From: Planctomycetota bacterium
Lineage (GTDB): Bacteria; Planctomycetota; UBA8742; UBA2392
DNA length: 64,000 bases
NCBI GenBank assembly: GCA_015075515.1
Contig: JABTUE010000001.1
Coordinates: 806,001-870,000 of the forward strand
Direction: 5' to 3'
Both the position numbers and the translations under genes were made by a program. Under the pieces are notes generated by a model. It saw only the letters and a list, made by a program, of their open reading frames with translations, did not search any database and was not told the DNA's origin. Below, piece after piece: positions 7,166 through 15,247 of the stretch; position 1 is the stretch's first letter, and each line of letters opens with the position of its first letter.

Positions 7166-8800
7166 GTGCGCGAGACACCATCCACTCCAAAGCGTCGGCG
7201 TATCTGGTTGCCGCTGGTCTTCATTATCTTTGCCCTGCTTGGCGCGGGCACGGCCTGGCTGCTGGCGCCGGAGGTGCGCCAGCGGCTGCGGCAGCAGGTG
7301 GCCGGCGGTGGCGAATCTGACGGCCAGATGCCGGGCCGTGACAAGGACCCCGGTTCCAGATTCCCTGGTGCTGATACGACCCCGCCGCCTCCGGGAAGCC
7401 TGGGAGCAGATACGGCGGCAAACGCGCAGCTTCGAATCACCTGTGTTTATGGCACGACGCCCGTTGCCGACGTACCCATTGACATCAAGGTGGTGTCGAA
7501 CGTGGCGGGGGTGCCCCGGTCCGAACTGCTGCAGCCAAAGACAGACGCCGGGGGTGTAGTGCGATTTGCCGTGAAGGGTGTCGTGACATCGCTGGTTGCG
7601 GGTGTGGTTACGGACCAGTGGCGCAGTCCGGCACGGTTGGCCGCGGCCGATTTCGTGCGCAACGTTGCCACGGATGAGTTTGAGGCAACGCTGAAACTTG
7701 TGCCGCTCGTGCGGCTGTACGTGGACGTGAAGTATGACGACGACACCCCGTACGATGGGCAGCTTGAGATGCTCTCGCCGGGTTGGATCCAATCCACGAT
7801 GGTGGTCATGGGCCGTTGCGAAGTGCAGGGGGTGCCGGTTGCGGACATCACCTGCTGCGCCCGGCCCAGGCGTGCTGGGTACAGCACGTTGTTCCAGAAT
7901 GTCCCGGCATCGCAGGTAGTCGCCGACGCCAGGATCGAGCTGGTTCTGGGCAAGTCCAAGTGGCCGGCTTCCGGGTTGACCGTGCGCGTGGCCAAGGTTG
8001 TGGACCGATACGGTGTGGATGCCGCCATCAACCTTTATCTGCGCGTCGTCCACGACGATTCCGGAAGAACGTGGAGTGACGGGAGGATGGCCTTCAACAA
8101 ACAGGATGACGCCTGGTATGCCGACTACAACCTGATGCCCGGTACATACACGGTGACAGTGCGTCACCAGAACCTGGTGGGCTCCAGAACCGTGGTTCTG
8201 GGCGTAAACGAGGTTGTTGACCTGGAGTTGAACCTGGAACCCGGCGCGACGGTGCGGGCGACGATTTTGGATGACCGGGGACAGCCCCTGCACCGTGCCG
8301 TGCTTCGCTACCCGGATGGGCCGTACACGACATTTCCTGCCAAAGCCAAGTCCAATGGGACACGAGCCTTGTCCAGGGCCGATGGTGTTGCCGTCCTTCA
8401 GGGTGTTGCGCCTGTCGCCCAGACGTTACAGGTGGACGCCGAGGGGTTCGAGGTCTTCAAACTGGAAATTGCGCCCGTTGCCGGTGCGGTCATGGAAGTG
8501 ACCTGTCGGCTTACGCCCGCGTCGGCGCGACTGGCGATCCGCCTTGCGAACGGCGTTGATGGCGGCAAGTATCTCGTGTCCTGGATGCACCCCACGGTCG
8601 GTGGCGGATTCGACAACCAGGACATTGAGGTACTGGCGGGCGCCGAACTGGTGGTCGAGCGCGTTCCGCGGCGCAAATACAATGTGGTTGTGCGCGGTGC
8701 GGAAAACGGCCCCATCGCGCAGGCCTGGATTGACCTGGCCGAGCCCGATTGCGACGGGCGTGTCGAAGTGGACGTTTCCAAACTCAAGCCACGGCCATAG
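7166..8800 (+). CDS. Membrane-anchored protein with carboxypeptidase-regulatory-like domains
   Basis: About 544 residues: a basic N-terminus (RETPSTPKRRRIW), one membrane helix (LPLVFIIFALLGAGTAWLLA), a Gly/Pro-rich linker, then repeated beta-sandwich units of the carboxypeptidase-regulatory/CNA-B type with typical turns such as DDRGQPLHRAVLRYPDG, NLMPGTYTVTV and VPRRKYNVVV. The GTG at 7166 is chosen because GGGAG lies 5 nt before it; a GTG at 7142 would overlap the previous stop as GTGA. It belongs with the exported protein upstream. It shares its architecture with the proteins at 23.4 and 53.2 kb. It probably acts on the outer face of the membrane. Confidence 0.75.
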   Translation: MRETPSTPKRRRIWLPLVFIIFALLGAGTAWLLAPEVRQRLRQQVAGGGESDGQMPGRDKDPGSRFPGADTTPPPPGSLGADTAANAQLRITCVYGTTPVADVPIDIKVVSNVAGVPRSELLQPKTDAGGVVRFAVKGVVTSLVAGVVTDQWRSPARLAAADFVRNVATDEFEATLKLVPLVRLYVDVKYDDDTPYDGQLEMLSPGWIQSTMVVMGRCEVQGVPVADITCCARPRRAGYSTLFQNVPASQVVADARIELVLGKSKWPASGLTVRVAKVVDRYGVDAAINLYLRVVHDDSGRTWSDGRMAFNKQDDAWYADYNLMPGTYTVTVRHQNLVGSRTVVLGVNEVVDLELNLEPGATVRATILDDRGQPLHRAVLRYPDGPYTTFPAKAKSNGTRALSRADGVAVLQGVAPVAQTLQVDAEGFEVFKLEIAPVAGAVMEVTCRLTPASARLAIRLANGVDGGKYLVSWMHPTVGGGFDNQDIEVLAGAELVVERVPRRKYNVVVRGAENGPIAQAWIDLAEPDCDGRVEVDVSKLKPRP

Positions 8801-9166
8801 CCACGAATCATCCCGGCACCGATTCTGCGTCCTGGACGGTGTTGTGAAAGCGGAACATCCGGCCCGTGTCGAGCGCAACCTTTCGCGAAGCACGAAGTTC
8901 CCCGCCGTTCGGGGCCCCAGCGCCTCACGTAGACCGGTGGGTTCAGGGCTGCAATCTGCCGCCCCGCTTCGGCGTCCTCAGCCGGCGGGACTTTCGCCCC
9001 GCAAGTGCCGCCCCCGTTGCCGAAGGCGACCCTGAGCCGGTGCGCGGGGGTTTGAATCCCGCGTGGGGGCGCGACCCCCGGGACGGGCTTGCAGAGCCGC
9101 GTCCCTTGGCCCGGTGCTGCAACACCGCGCTGCACTGCAAGAACCATATCCCGTGAAAACCGCTTG
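8801..9166. other. Intergenic region with no recognisable gene
   Basis: This 366-nt stretch lies between two convergent genes. It is GC-rich with several short self-complementary runs but has no T-rich terminator, tRNA-like fold or conserved ORF that I can support. Confidence 0.5.
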
Positions 9167-10639
9167 TCAAAGCCTGTCGGCGGATAGTTGAGATGTGGAA
9201 ACCTGACCTGTTTCCGACATACCCGCCTGCCGCAAGGCCGATTCTGCGGCCTCGCGCGCGCCGCGGATACAATCCGGGATTCCCACGCCGTCAAAGGCGT
9301 TACCGATCACGCACAGCCCGCGCCGGGCCGCCAGTTGCGCCCGTATCCGTTCGACGCGCCCGCGGTGCCCCACGTGGTACTGCGCCATCGCGTCGCGGTG
9401 GCCGGCGGCGTGGCTGTACAGCGGCTGGCCCGAAATGCCCACCAGGTCGCGCAATTCCTCCAGCGCCACGCGCGTCAGTTCGGCGGCGTCCAGGGCCGCG
9501 ATTTCGGGCCGCAGCGCCCCGCCCAGGAACGCGCGCAGCACAACCCGGCCCGCCGGCGCCCGGCCCTCAAACTTCACGCTGCTGAAACTGAACGCCACCA
9601 GCCGCCGGTTTTCCGCCGCCGGAATCACCGCGCCGATGCCGTCCATGGCGTGGCGGATCTGGCCGCGCTCGAACACAAAGTTCACCACCGCCGCGCCGGC
9701 GTATTCAATTTCGCCCAGCGCGCGCGACAGCTCCGGCGCGCTGTCGCCCAGAAGCCGCGCGCTGGCGTGCGCCGGCAGCGCCAGGCACAGCACGTCGGCC
9801 GCCAGTTCGTCGCCGTCGCCAAGACGCGCGCGCCAGAGACCAAACTCGCGCCGCAGCTCCGCAACAGGGCTGTTCACCCGCAGCGCGCCGGGCGGCAACT
9901 GCGCCGCCAGGGCACCGGGCAGCGCCCCCATGCCCTGTTTCAGCGTCACAAACATGCCGTAACGCGGCCCGGCCGCGCGCGCAAGTTCGGCGCCGGCGGC
10001 GTCGGCGGCCTTTGCCCGCAGGGCGCGGATTACGCTGCCGTGGGTGCGCTCCATTTCATGAAACTGGGGAAAGGTGGCCTGCAGGCTGAGTTTTTCCGGG
10101 TCGGCGGTGTAGATGCCGGCGATCATGGGCTGGGCAATGCGCGCAAGCGCCTGGCGGCCGAAGCGCCGCCGCACAAATGCGGCCAGCGACTCGTCGCCGG
10201 TTTCGGCGCGCGGGCCGATCAGCAGTTCAAGCCCCATGCGCAGCTTGCCCAGCGGCGACAACAGCGGTGTGGCCAGCAGCGCCCGCACCGACATCGGCGA
10301 GATCAGAAAAAAACCCTCGGGCAGACGCTGCAGCACGCCGTCGCACAGCACAAAGCTGCGCCGCACGCCGGGCCGGGTTCCGATCAGGTCGGATTCCAGC
10401 CCCAGTTCGCGGCACAGCTCCACGCCGGCGGGCTTGTTGCCCGCCCAGCAGTCCGGCCCCGATTCCAGCAGGCAGTCGCCCCACCGCAGCGTGCGGATCA
10501 CGCCGCCCACGTGCCCCGAAGCCTCCAGCACCGACAGTTGCAGCGGCCGGCGCGCGCGCGCCGCCAGAGCCTGAACGCGGTGGGCAAAGGCCAGCCCGGA
10601 AATGCCGGCGCCAACGACAACGACGCGGAGCGGATCCAT
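9167..10639 (-). CDS. hemG: Oxygen-dependent (HemY-type) protoporphyrinogen/coproporphyrinogen oxidase
   Basis: A 490-residue FAD enzyme of late heme synthesis, oxidising protoporphyrinogen IX or coproporphyrinogen III. It opens with a dinucleotide-binding fold, VVVVGAGISGLAFAHRV, followed by the second flavin contact GGVIRT and GPDCW. Other family patches are PLLSPLGKLRM, the FVRRRFGRQALARIAQPMIAGIY motif diagnostic of PPOX, and the C-terminal flavin-binding LCVIGNAFDGVGIPDCI. The frame is open 168 codons further upstream, but that part is the antisense of the next gene; ATG at 10639 is the family-like start. No other heme gene is adjacent. Confidence 0.95.
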   Translation of the reverse strand: MDPLRVVVVGAGISGLAFAHRVQALAARARRPLQLSVLEASGHVGGVIRTLRWGDCLLESGPDCWAGNKPAGVELCRELGLESDLIGTRPGVRRSFVLCDGVLQRLPEGFFLISPMSVRALLATPLLSPLGKLRMGLELLIGPRAETGDESLAAFVRRRFGRQALARIAQPMIAGIYTADPEKLSLQATFPQFHEMERTHGSVIRALRAKAADAAGAELARAAGPRYGMFVTLKQGMGALPGALAAQLPPGALRVNSPVAELRREFGLWRARLGDGDELAADVLCLALPAHASARLLGDSAPELSRALGEIEYAGAAVVNFVFERGQIRHAMDGIGAVIPAAENRRLVAFSFSSVKFEGRAPAGRVVLRAFLGGALRPEIAALDAAELTRVALEELRDLVGISGQPLYSHAAGHRDAMAQYHVGHRGRVERIRAQLAARRGLCVIGNAFDGVGIPDCIRGAREAAESALRQAGMSETGQVSTSQLSADRL

Positions 10640-10670
10640 GCCACAGGTATAGCCGCAACCGCGCCGGGCG

Positions 10671-11588
10671 CTACGGTGCCGCGGCCCTGCGCCGGCGCCA
10701 AAGAGCCGCCAGCGCCAGAACAGCCGCCGCCGGCGGCCACGGGGCGCCGGGCACGGCCGCGCAGCGACCCTCGTTGTCGTCTTCGTTGCTGTCGGTGTTG
10801 TCCACGCGCGCAAGCAGCGTGTCTGTCGGCGCCGTAACCGCCCAGGCCGCGCTGCCCGCAAAACCCGCGGCGCCGCGCGCGTTGACGCGCAGCGTGCGCT
10901 TGCCGCTGCCCGACAGCGCCACGCTGACGGCATCGGGCATGGCGGCCTGCGTGATGGTGGCCAGAATCGTGGCCGAGCCACCGGTGGTTTCGACCAGTTC
11001 CATGCGGTTGAGGTTCGTGCCCGCGCAGTCCAGCCGGATGAACACCGTGCGCGGCACGGGGCCGAGGTCAACCTGAAACCCGGCGGCCACCACCGCGCCG
11101 GGCGTGGTCGTGGCGTTGAAAAACGCCATGCGCCCCACGGCAAAACGCAGGCCCGTGGCCGACAGCACCAGTTGTTCCTGGGCCGGCAGTTCCAGTGTGC
11201 CGGCGCTGGAGGTCACGTTGCCGGAAAAGCTGGAACCGGCGCCGGCGCTTTCAATTTCCAGCACGAACTCGCGCCGCCCCGCGTAACTGCCCGAAAGCGT
11301 CGCGTTGGCCGTGCCCGCGCCCGGCACCACGGATTCGTCAAAGCCCGGCGGGTTCAGCGCGCCGCTGCCCGCCACGGCGTCAAGGTCCATCAGCCGCACG
11401 ATGATGCCCTGGCTCGAGGGCGTGCTCACGCTGGCTGCCAGGCTGAAGCTGACCGCCGCCGGCCCGAAGTCGGCGCGGATCAGATACGTCAGGCGGCGGT
11501 TGCCCGGAACCGAACCCGAAACCGCAAAACTGTCCTGGGCCGCAAGCAGGGGCGCAAACAATACCAGCGCGATCAGCAGCGTTCTCAT
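10671..11588 (-). CDS. Secreted protein with MYXO-CTERM-like C-terminal sorting signal
   Basis: A 305-residue protein with signal peptide MRTLLIALVLFAPLLAA, a beta-rich Ser/Thr/Gly body with internal jelly-roll-like strands (FVLEIESAGAGSSFSGNV, FIRLDCAGTNLNRMELV), a short acidic stretch (DNTDSNEDDNE), then GRCAAVPGAP, a hydrophobic helix and WRRRR near the end. This Cys-helix-Arg-cluster tail is the tripartite layout of MYXO-CTERM/GlyGly-CTERM sorting signals and closely matches the tail of the 1213-residue protein at 45.3 kb. ATG at 11588 follows AAGGGG; upstream codons are discarded because they run into the SRP RNA. Function of the body is unknown. Confidence 0.8.
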   Translation of the reverse strand: MRTLLIALVLFAPLLAAQDSFAVSGSVPGNRRLTYLIRADFGPAAVSFSLAASVSTPSSQGIIVRLMDLDAVAGSGALNPPGFDESVVPGAGTANATLSGSYAGRREFVLEIESAGAGSSFSGNVTSSAGTLELPAQEQLVLSATGLRFAVGRMAFFNATTTPGAVVAAGFQVDLGPVPRTVFIRLDCAGTNLNRMELVETTGGSATILATITQAAMPDAVSVALSGSGKRTLRVNARGAAGFAGSAAWAVTAPTDTLLARVDNTDSNEDDNEGRCAAVPGAPWPPAAAVLALAALWRRRRAAAP

Positions 11589-11631
11589 GCCCCTTGTAAC
11601 GCGCCAGCCCGGCCAAAGTTGTCCCGCGTGC

Positions 11632-11659
11632 TTGCCGCCGGCGCGCCGCTTGTTACTGT
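11632..11659 (+). promoter_or_regulatory. Predicted promoter of the SRP RNA gene
   Basis: TTGCCG (11632-11637), 16-nt spacer, TACTGT (11654-11659). The predicted start about 7 nt downstream coincides with the first G of the SRP RNA terminal stem at 11666. Confidence 0.65.
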
Positions 11660-11665
11660 TAACAC

Positions 11666-11742
11666 GGGCACGCGGAGTTAGGGCGTGAACCTGGTCAGGC
11701 CGGAAACGGAGCAGCCATAGCGCACCAAGCTGGTGCGTGCCC
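11666..11742 (+). ncRNA. ffs: Bacterial small signal recognition particle RNA (4.5S)
   Basis: The RNA scaffold of the SRP, which pairs with Ffh to target nascent membrane proteins. The diagnostic domain IV is present: GGTCAGGCCGGAAACGGAGCAGCC region (11693-11715), containing the GGAA tetraloop and the asymmetric loop with AGCAG bound by Ffh. The ends form a perfect 8-bp closing stem, GGGCACGC (11666-11673) with GCGTGCCC (11735-11742). The transcript has its own promoter and terminator. The ends are inferred from pairing. This is the short, Alu-less form typical of Gram-negative-type bacteria. Confidence 0.95.
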
Positions 11743-11754
11743 ACCTGAAACGCG

Positions 11755-11788
11755 GCGGACGAGCCAAAAGGCTCGTCCGCTTTGTTTT
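11755..11788 (+). terminator. Intrinsic terminator of the SRP RNA
   Basis: An 11-bp perfect stem GCGGACGAGCC (11755-11765) and GGCTCGTCCGC (11770-11780), AAAA loop, then TTTGTTTT. Confidence 0.92.
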
Positions 11789-11799
11789 GTGGCGGTGCG

Positions 11800-13797
11800 T
11801 CAGCGGCCGAAACTGCTGAAATCGAGGTTCGGCATGGACGACGGCGCCGGCGCGGCGCTGGCGCTTTCACGTTTCTTTTTGGCCTCTTCGCGCGCTTTTT
11901 TGATGTCGTCTTCCGACGGCGGCGTGACGGCGTTCTTTTCCTTCCACACGCCTTCGGTCTTGTATTTCACCTCGGGCACGTATTGGGTGTCGCGCCGGCG
12001 GATTACCTTGATCGAAAGGATCGGGTCGTCCTTGGTGACTTTGGCGCACAGGTCCAGACCTTCCAGCACGCGGCCGAACACGCAGTACGGGCTGCTTTTG
12101 CGGTCCCATTCCGGCATGTCCTTCAGGTTGATGAAGAACTCCTGGCCCGCGCCGTCCAGGTCGCTGGTGCGCGCCATGGCGATTGTCCCGCGCACGTTGG
12201 CCACGCCGCCGCGGTCCAGCCCGAAGAACGCGTCGTACTTGGAGTTGTCCACGGCCTCGTTGCGGATGTTGTAGTCGTACTTGTCGCGGGATTTGCTCTG
12301 GTCGTTGCCGCCCTGGATGATGCGCAGGCCGCCGCTTCGGTAGATTTCGGCGATGTCGCTGCCTGTGCCCTCAACGCGGTAGAACTCGCAGTCAATGTCG
12401 TAAAAACGTTCCTGCACCAGGTTCAGGAAGTTTTTCACCGTGTTCGGCACCACGTCTTCAAACAGTTCCACCAGCACGTCGCCCTGTTCCAGTTCAATCA
12501 CGACCAGCGGGTTGGCCGTGTTGTTGACTTCCAGCGGCACCTTGCCAAAGCGCACCGGTTCGGGCTTCTTGTCGCGCTTGAGCGTCGGCACCGGCCAGCC
12601 GTCGTAGTTCACCATCGGCAGGTAGGTCACGCCTTTGCGCTTCTGCTTCACATAGGTGTAGTAGATGTCCGCGCCGCCGATGCGCTGGAACACCGCGTGT
12701 TCGGCCTCGCCGCCCACCAGTCTGCCCAGCGGGCGAAAGTTGATGTCCAAAGCGAAGCTGGGCTCCAGCACAAAAATCAGGTCCGTGCGCGCGCGCGAAG
12801 GGTCGGTTTCTTCGCGGCCCAGTGCAATGCTGCCGACTTCAAACCGCGCCACGCTGCTGCCCTGGTACTCGATCGTGTAGGGGTTCTTGGTCGTGGCCAG
12901 GTCAACGTCTTCGCCTTCCTTGGCGCTGGTCGGGCGCTTGAGTTCCACCCCGACCGGTCGGCCTTCCTTGCCCGTGGTGACCACCGTGGCGCTGCGGTAG
13001 GGGCCGCTGGCCACAAAGTAGTTCGAATACGACTGCGCCGACAGGTCGGCCCGGTCGTAAAAGCCCTCCTCACACAGGCTGACCAGGTGCTTCACCGCGT
13101 TGGTCGCGTCGTCTTCAAACAGTTCAAAGGCAATTTCGCCCACGCTGGTCACAAACACCACGATCGGGTTGCCGCTTTCCACTTCGACGGCCTTGGGGCG
13201 GTCGAACTTCGTCTTGTGGTCCCAGGGCAGACGGGCCAGCGACTTGGGGTCTTCCAGAAACGCCAGATCCGCGCCCAGCCGGTCGCGCAGCGCCTTGATC
13301 CGCGTGTTCCAGGCCGCGTGGGCCTCGACACCGCCGAACTTGCCGATGTATTCGTCCAGAATCCCCACCACCTTCTTGAGTTCGTCCACCTTGTACGGGC
13401 GTTTCACCAGGTCAAACGCCCGGATCGCGTAGCGGTACTGGGCATAGGCCTGAAGTTTGCCGGCTTCTTCGGCCTCGGCAATCGCGGGTTCCATGCGGCC
13501 GGGCAGGTCGCCCACGCTGTTGGCGGCCAGCGCGGCCTTGTCAATGCGGTTGCGCAGTTCCAGTTCGTCGGTGGCGCGCATGCTGTGCACGATCCACCAG
13601 GTGGTAAGACCGGCGATCACCACCAGCACCACCGGCACCAGAACCTTGCCGTAGGCGGCCAGAAACTTGGACAGGCCGTCAATCACCTGGGCGCCGGCGC
13701 TCAGTCCGGTGCGGGGCAGAACGTCGCGGTGGGCGTCCTGGCTGGCGGCCAGCGGTTGGTCGGGTTTGATCTGCTTTTTGATCTTGGTCCAGGCCAT
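11800..13797 (-). CDS. Membrane-anchored peptidylprolyl isomerase with two cyclophilin-type domains
   Basis: A 665-residue protein that catalyses prolyl cis-trans isomerisation in the cell envelope. The N-terminus is cytoplasmic and basic; one membrane helix follows (VLVPVVLVVIAGLTTWWIV, about residues 53-71), then a helical TPR-like spacer. A first, diverged cyclophilin-like domain starts near residue 210 (VVFVTSVGEIAFELFEDDATNAVKH). A second, well-preserved one starts near residue 440 (VIELEQGDVLVELFEDVVPNTVKNF, IIQGGNDQ, GTIAMARTSDLDGAGQEFFINL, FGRVLEGLD). The C-terminus is charged. It lies 11 nt after a lipoprotein gene, so the pair is an operon. Only the second domain keeps recognisable catalytic patches. 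Confidence 0.92.
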   Translation of the reverse strand: MAWTKIKKQIKPDQPLAASQDAHRDVLPRTGLSAGAQVIDGLSKFLAAYGKVLVPVVLVVIAGLTTWWIVHSMRATDELELRNRIDKAALAANSVGDLPGRMEPAIAEAEEAGKLQAYAQYRYAIRAFDLVKRPYKVDELKKVVGILDEYIGKFGGVEAHAAWNTRIKALRDRLGADLAFLEDPKSLARLPWDHKTKFDRPKAVEVESGNPIVVFVTSVGEIAFELFEDDATNAVKHLVSLCEEGFYDRADLSAQSYSNYFVASGPYRSATVVTTGKEGRPVGVELKRPTSAKEGEDVDLATTKNPYTIEYQGSSVARFEVGSIALGREETDPSRARTDLIFVLEPSFALDINFRPLGRLVGGEAEHAVFQRIGGADIYYTYVKQKRKGVTYLPMVNYDGWPVPTLKRDKKPEPVRFGKVPLEVNNTANPLVVIELEQGDVLVELFEDVVPNTVKNFLNLVQERFYDIDCEFYRVEGTGSDIAEIYRSGGLRIIQGGNDQSKSRDKYDYNIRNEAVDNSKYDAFFGLDRGGVANVRGTIAMARTSDLDGAGQEFFINLKDMPEWDRKSSPYCVFGRVLEGLDLCAKVTKDDPILSIKVIRRRDTQYVPEVKYKTEGVWKEKNAVTPPSEDDIKKAREEAKKKRESASAAPAPSSMPNLDFSSFGR

Positions 13798-13808
13798 GAT
13801 TGCCCTGT

Positions 13809-14246
13809 CTAGTTGTCGTACGGCGCGTTCATTTCAACCACCAGCACGCTGAAGCGGTCGGAACTCTGAAGCCGTGTGTCAGGCGCCAGCTTTAGCCCCA
13901 GCTTGTCGTCGCCCTTGATGAAGCGCAGGGTAAAGGTGCCCTTGTCGGCGTTGATTTCTTCAACCTGGAACTCCCAGCCTTTTTTGGGCAGCTCTTTCTT
14001 GAACCAGGCCGCGAGACTGGCCGGGTCGTCCAGGGTTTCATGGCGGTAGGCATAGCGGCCGTACACGCGGCGGCCGTTGGCGCCGTCGGTGCGGCGAAAC
14101 GGCGGCGTGTCATAGGGCTGGTAACTGGCGGGCACCACCACGTCGGCGTAGGTTTCACCCCATTCAGACTTGGGGCTTCCCGTCGTTTTGCACCCGACGG
14201 CCATACAGGCCAGCAAAAGCACCAGCAGGCACAGTGTCTTGTTCAT
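13809..14246 (-). CDS. Putative lipoprotein
   Basis: A 145-residue protein with lipoprotein signal MNKTLCLLVLLLACMAVGC (lipobox AVGC, Cys19). The mature part is small, with YGRYAYRHETLDDPASLAAWFKKELPKKGWEF followed by beta strands; this pattern resembles small envelope proteins that report a one-step change in a trait. No firm family was recognised. ATG at 14246 has GGAG 5 nt upstream, so 16 extra upstream codons are rejected. It is co-transcribed with the cyclophilin gene. Confidence 0.8.
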   Translation of the reverse strand: MNKTLCLLVLLLACMAVGCKTTGSPKSEWGETYADVVVPASYQPYDTPPFRRTDGANGRRVYGRYAYRHETLDDPASLAAWFKKELPKKGWEFQVEEINADKGTFTLRFIKGDDKLGLKLAPDTRLQSSDRFSVLVVEMNAPYDN

Positions 14247-14359
14247 GGTATCTCCGGCGCGACGGGTACCGTCACGGGGGCGCAGAATATACACAAACCG
14301 GCCCCGTGGCGAAGGGGGAATGCGGCATCCCGGCCGGCCGCCTGTGGCGTCGGCGCCGG

Positions 14360-14716
14360 TCAGTCAAAGCGCACAAACGGGGCCATGCGTTCGCGGGCCG
14401 ACTGGGGTATGCCGCCGGCGGCGCGGGCCAGGTCGTCCATGTCACGCAGCGGCGCGGTCTGGCGCGACTGCACGATGCGTTCGGCCTTGCGCGGGCCGAT
14501 GCCGGGCAAGGCCGCCAGTTCGGCCACTCCGGCGCGGTTCACGCGCACCAGCGCCGGCGCGGCGTCGGTGCCGGCCACCGGCACGGGCGCGGGTCCGGGC
14601 GCCGCCAGCGCCGCGCCGACCCACAACCCGCCCACGGCAAGAACAACGGCCAGAAGCACTGCGGCCTCGCGGCCCTCCAGCCGGTACCATGCAAATTCCG
14701 GTTCGGGGGTCTGCAT
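14360..14716 (-). CDS. ComEA-like helix-hairpin-helix protein with membrane anchor
   Basis: A 118-residue protein with an N-terminal membrane helix (AAVLLAVVLAVGGLWVGAALA), a short Ala/Pro linker, then a helix-hairpin-helix domain VRVNRAGVAELAALPGIGPRKAERIVQSRQ, with LPGIGPRKA as the DNA-backbone-binding hairpin, followed by MDDLARAAGGIPQSARERM. This is the ComEA/SLBB-HhH layout associated with DNA binding at the membrane during uptake; no other competence gene is nearby. The start is ATG 14716 or 14722, and either overlaps the divergent ruvC start. Confidence 0.8.
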   Translation of the reverse strand: MQTPEPEFAWYRLEGREAAVLLAVVLAVGGLWVGAALAAPGPAPVPVAGTDAAPALVRVNRAGVAELAALPGIGPRKAERIVQSRQTAPLRDMDDLARAAGGIPQSARERMAPFVRFD

Positions 14717-15224
14717 GGCCATAGACGTTAGCGCGCGCGGCGACAGGGTGCGAGTGCTGGGTGTGGACCCGGGCACGCGGGTAACCGGCTGGGCGGTGGT
14801 GGACGACGAACGCGGACAACTGCGTCTGGCGGCGCTGGGTGTGATCCGCACGCGGGCGGACGACCTGGCGGGGCGGCTGGCGGAAATCCACGCCGCGCTG
14901 CTGGCCGTGGTGGCGCAGCACCAGCCTGCCGAGGCCGCGGTCGAGGAAACCTTCAGCGGGCGCAACCCGCGCACGGCGCTGGTGATCGGCCAGGGCCGGG
15001 GCGCGGCGCTGGCGGCGCTGGGGGCGGCCGGGCTTGCGGTGGCGGCGTACCCGGCGCGCAGCATCAAACGCTGCGTGGCCGGCGCGGGCGGGGCCGACAA
15101 GGACGCCGTGGCGCGCATGGTGGCGCTGCAACTGGGGTTGGCCAGACTGCCCCAGCCCCGCGACGCCAGCGACGCCTGCGCCGTGGCCATCACCCATTGC
15201 GTGCAGCGGCGCATGCCGGCCTGA
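14715..15224 (+). CDS. ruvC: Crossover junction endodeoxyribonuclease RuvC
   Basis: A 169-residue Holliday-junction resolvase of the RuvABC pathway. The RNase-H-like acidic residues are visible: Asp in LGVDPGTRVTGWAVV, Glu in AAVEETFSGRNPRTALVIGQGRG, and the paired Asp of DASDACAVAITH. Length matches the family. The ATG at 14715 gives ten residues before the first strand and overlaps the divergent helix-hairpin-helix start; a GTG at 14748, right before the first strand, is an alternative. ruvA and ruvB are not in the window. Confidence 0.95.
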   Translation: MAIDVSARGDRVRVLGVDPGTRVTGWAVVDDERGQLRLAALGVIRTRADDLAGRLAEIHAALLAVVAQHQPAEAAVEETFSGRNPRTALVIGQGRGAALAALGAAGLAVAAYPARSIKRCVAGAGGADKDAVARMVALQLGLARLPQPRDASDACAVAITHCVQRRMPA

Positions 15225-15247
15225 CCCGGCAACTTCGCCAACTGCTT

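Noticed and set aside
9036-9066. tRNA-like string GGTTTGAATCCC
   Set aside because: It resembles a T-arm by chance; no acceptor, anticodon or D arm can be fitted around it.
8398-9294. A minus-strand frame of 298 codons between the beta-domain gene and hemG
   Set aside because: It overlaps the end of the plus-strand gene, lacks a ribosome site and resembles no protein; the intergenic part shows no codon-like pattern.
11782-13812. A long plus-strand frame opposite the cyclophilin gene, after the SRP RNA terminator
   Set aside because: The minus strand encodes a two-domain cyclophilin with intact motifs; the plus frame has shadow composition and follows a strong terminator.
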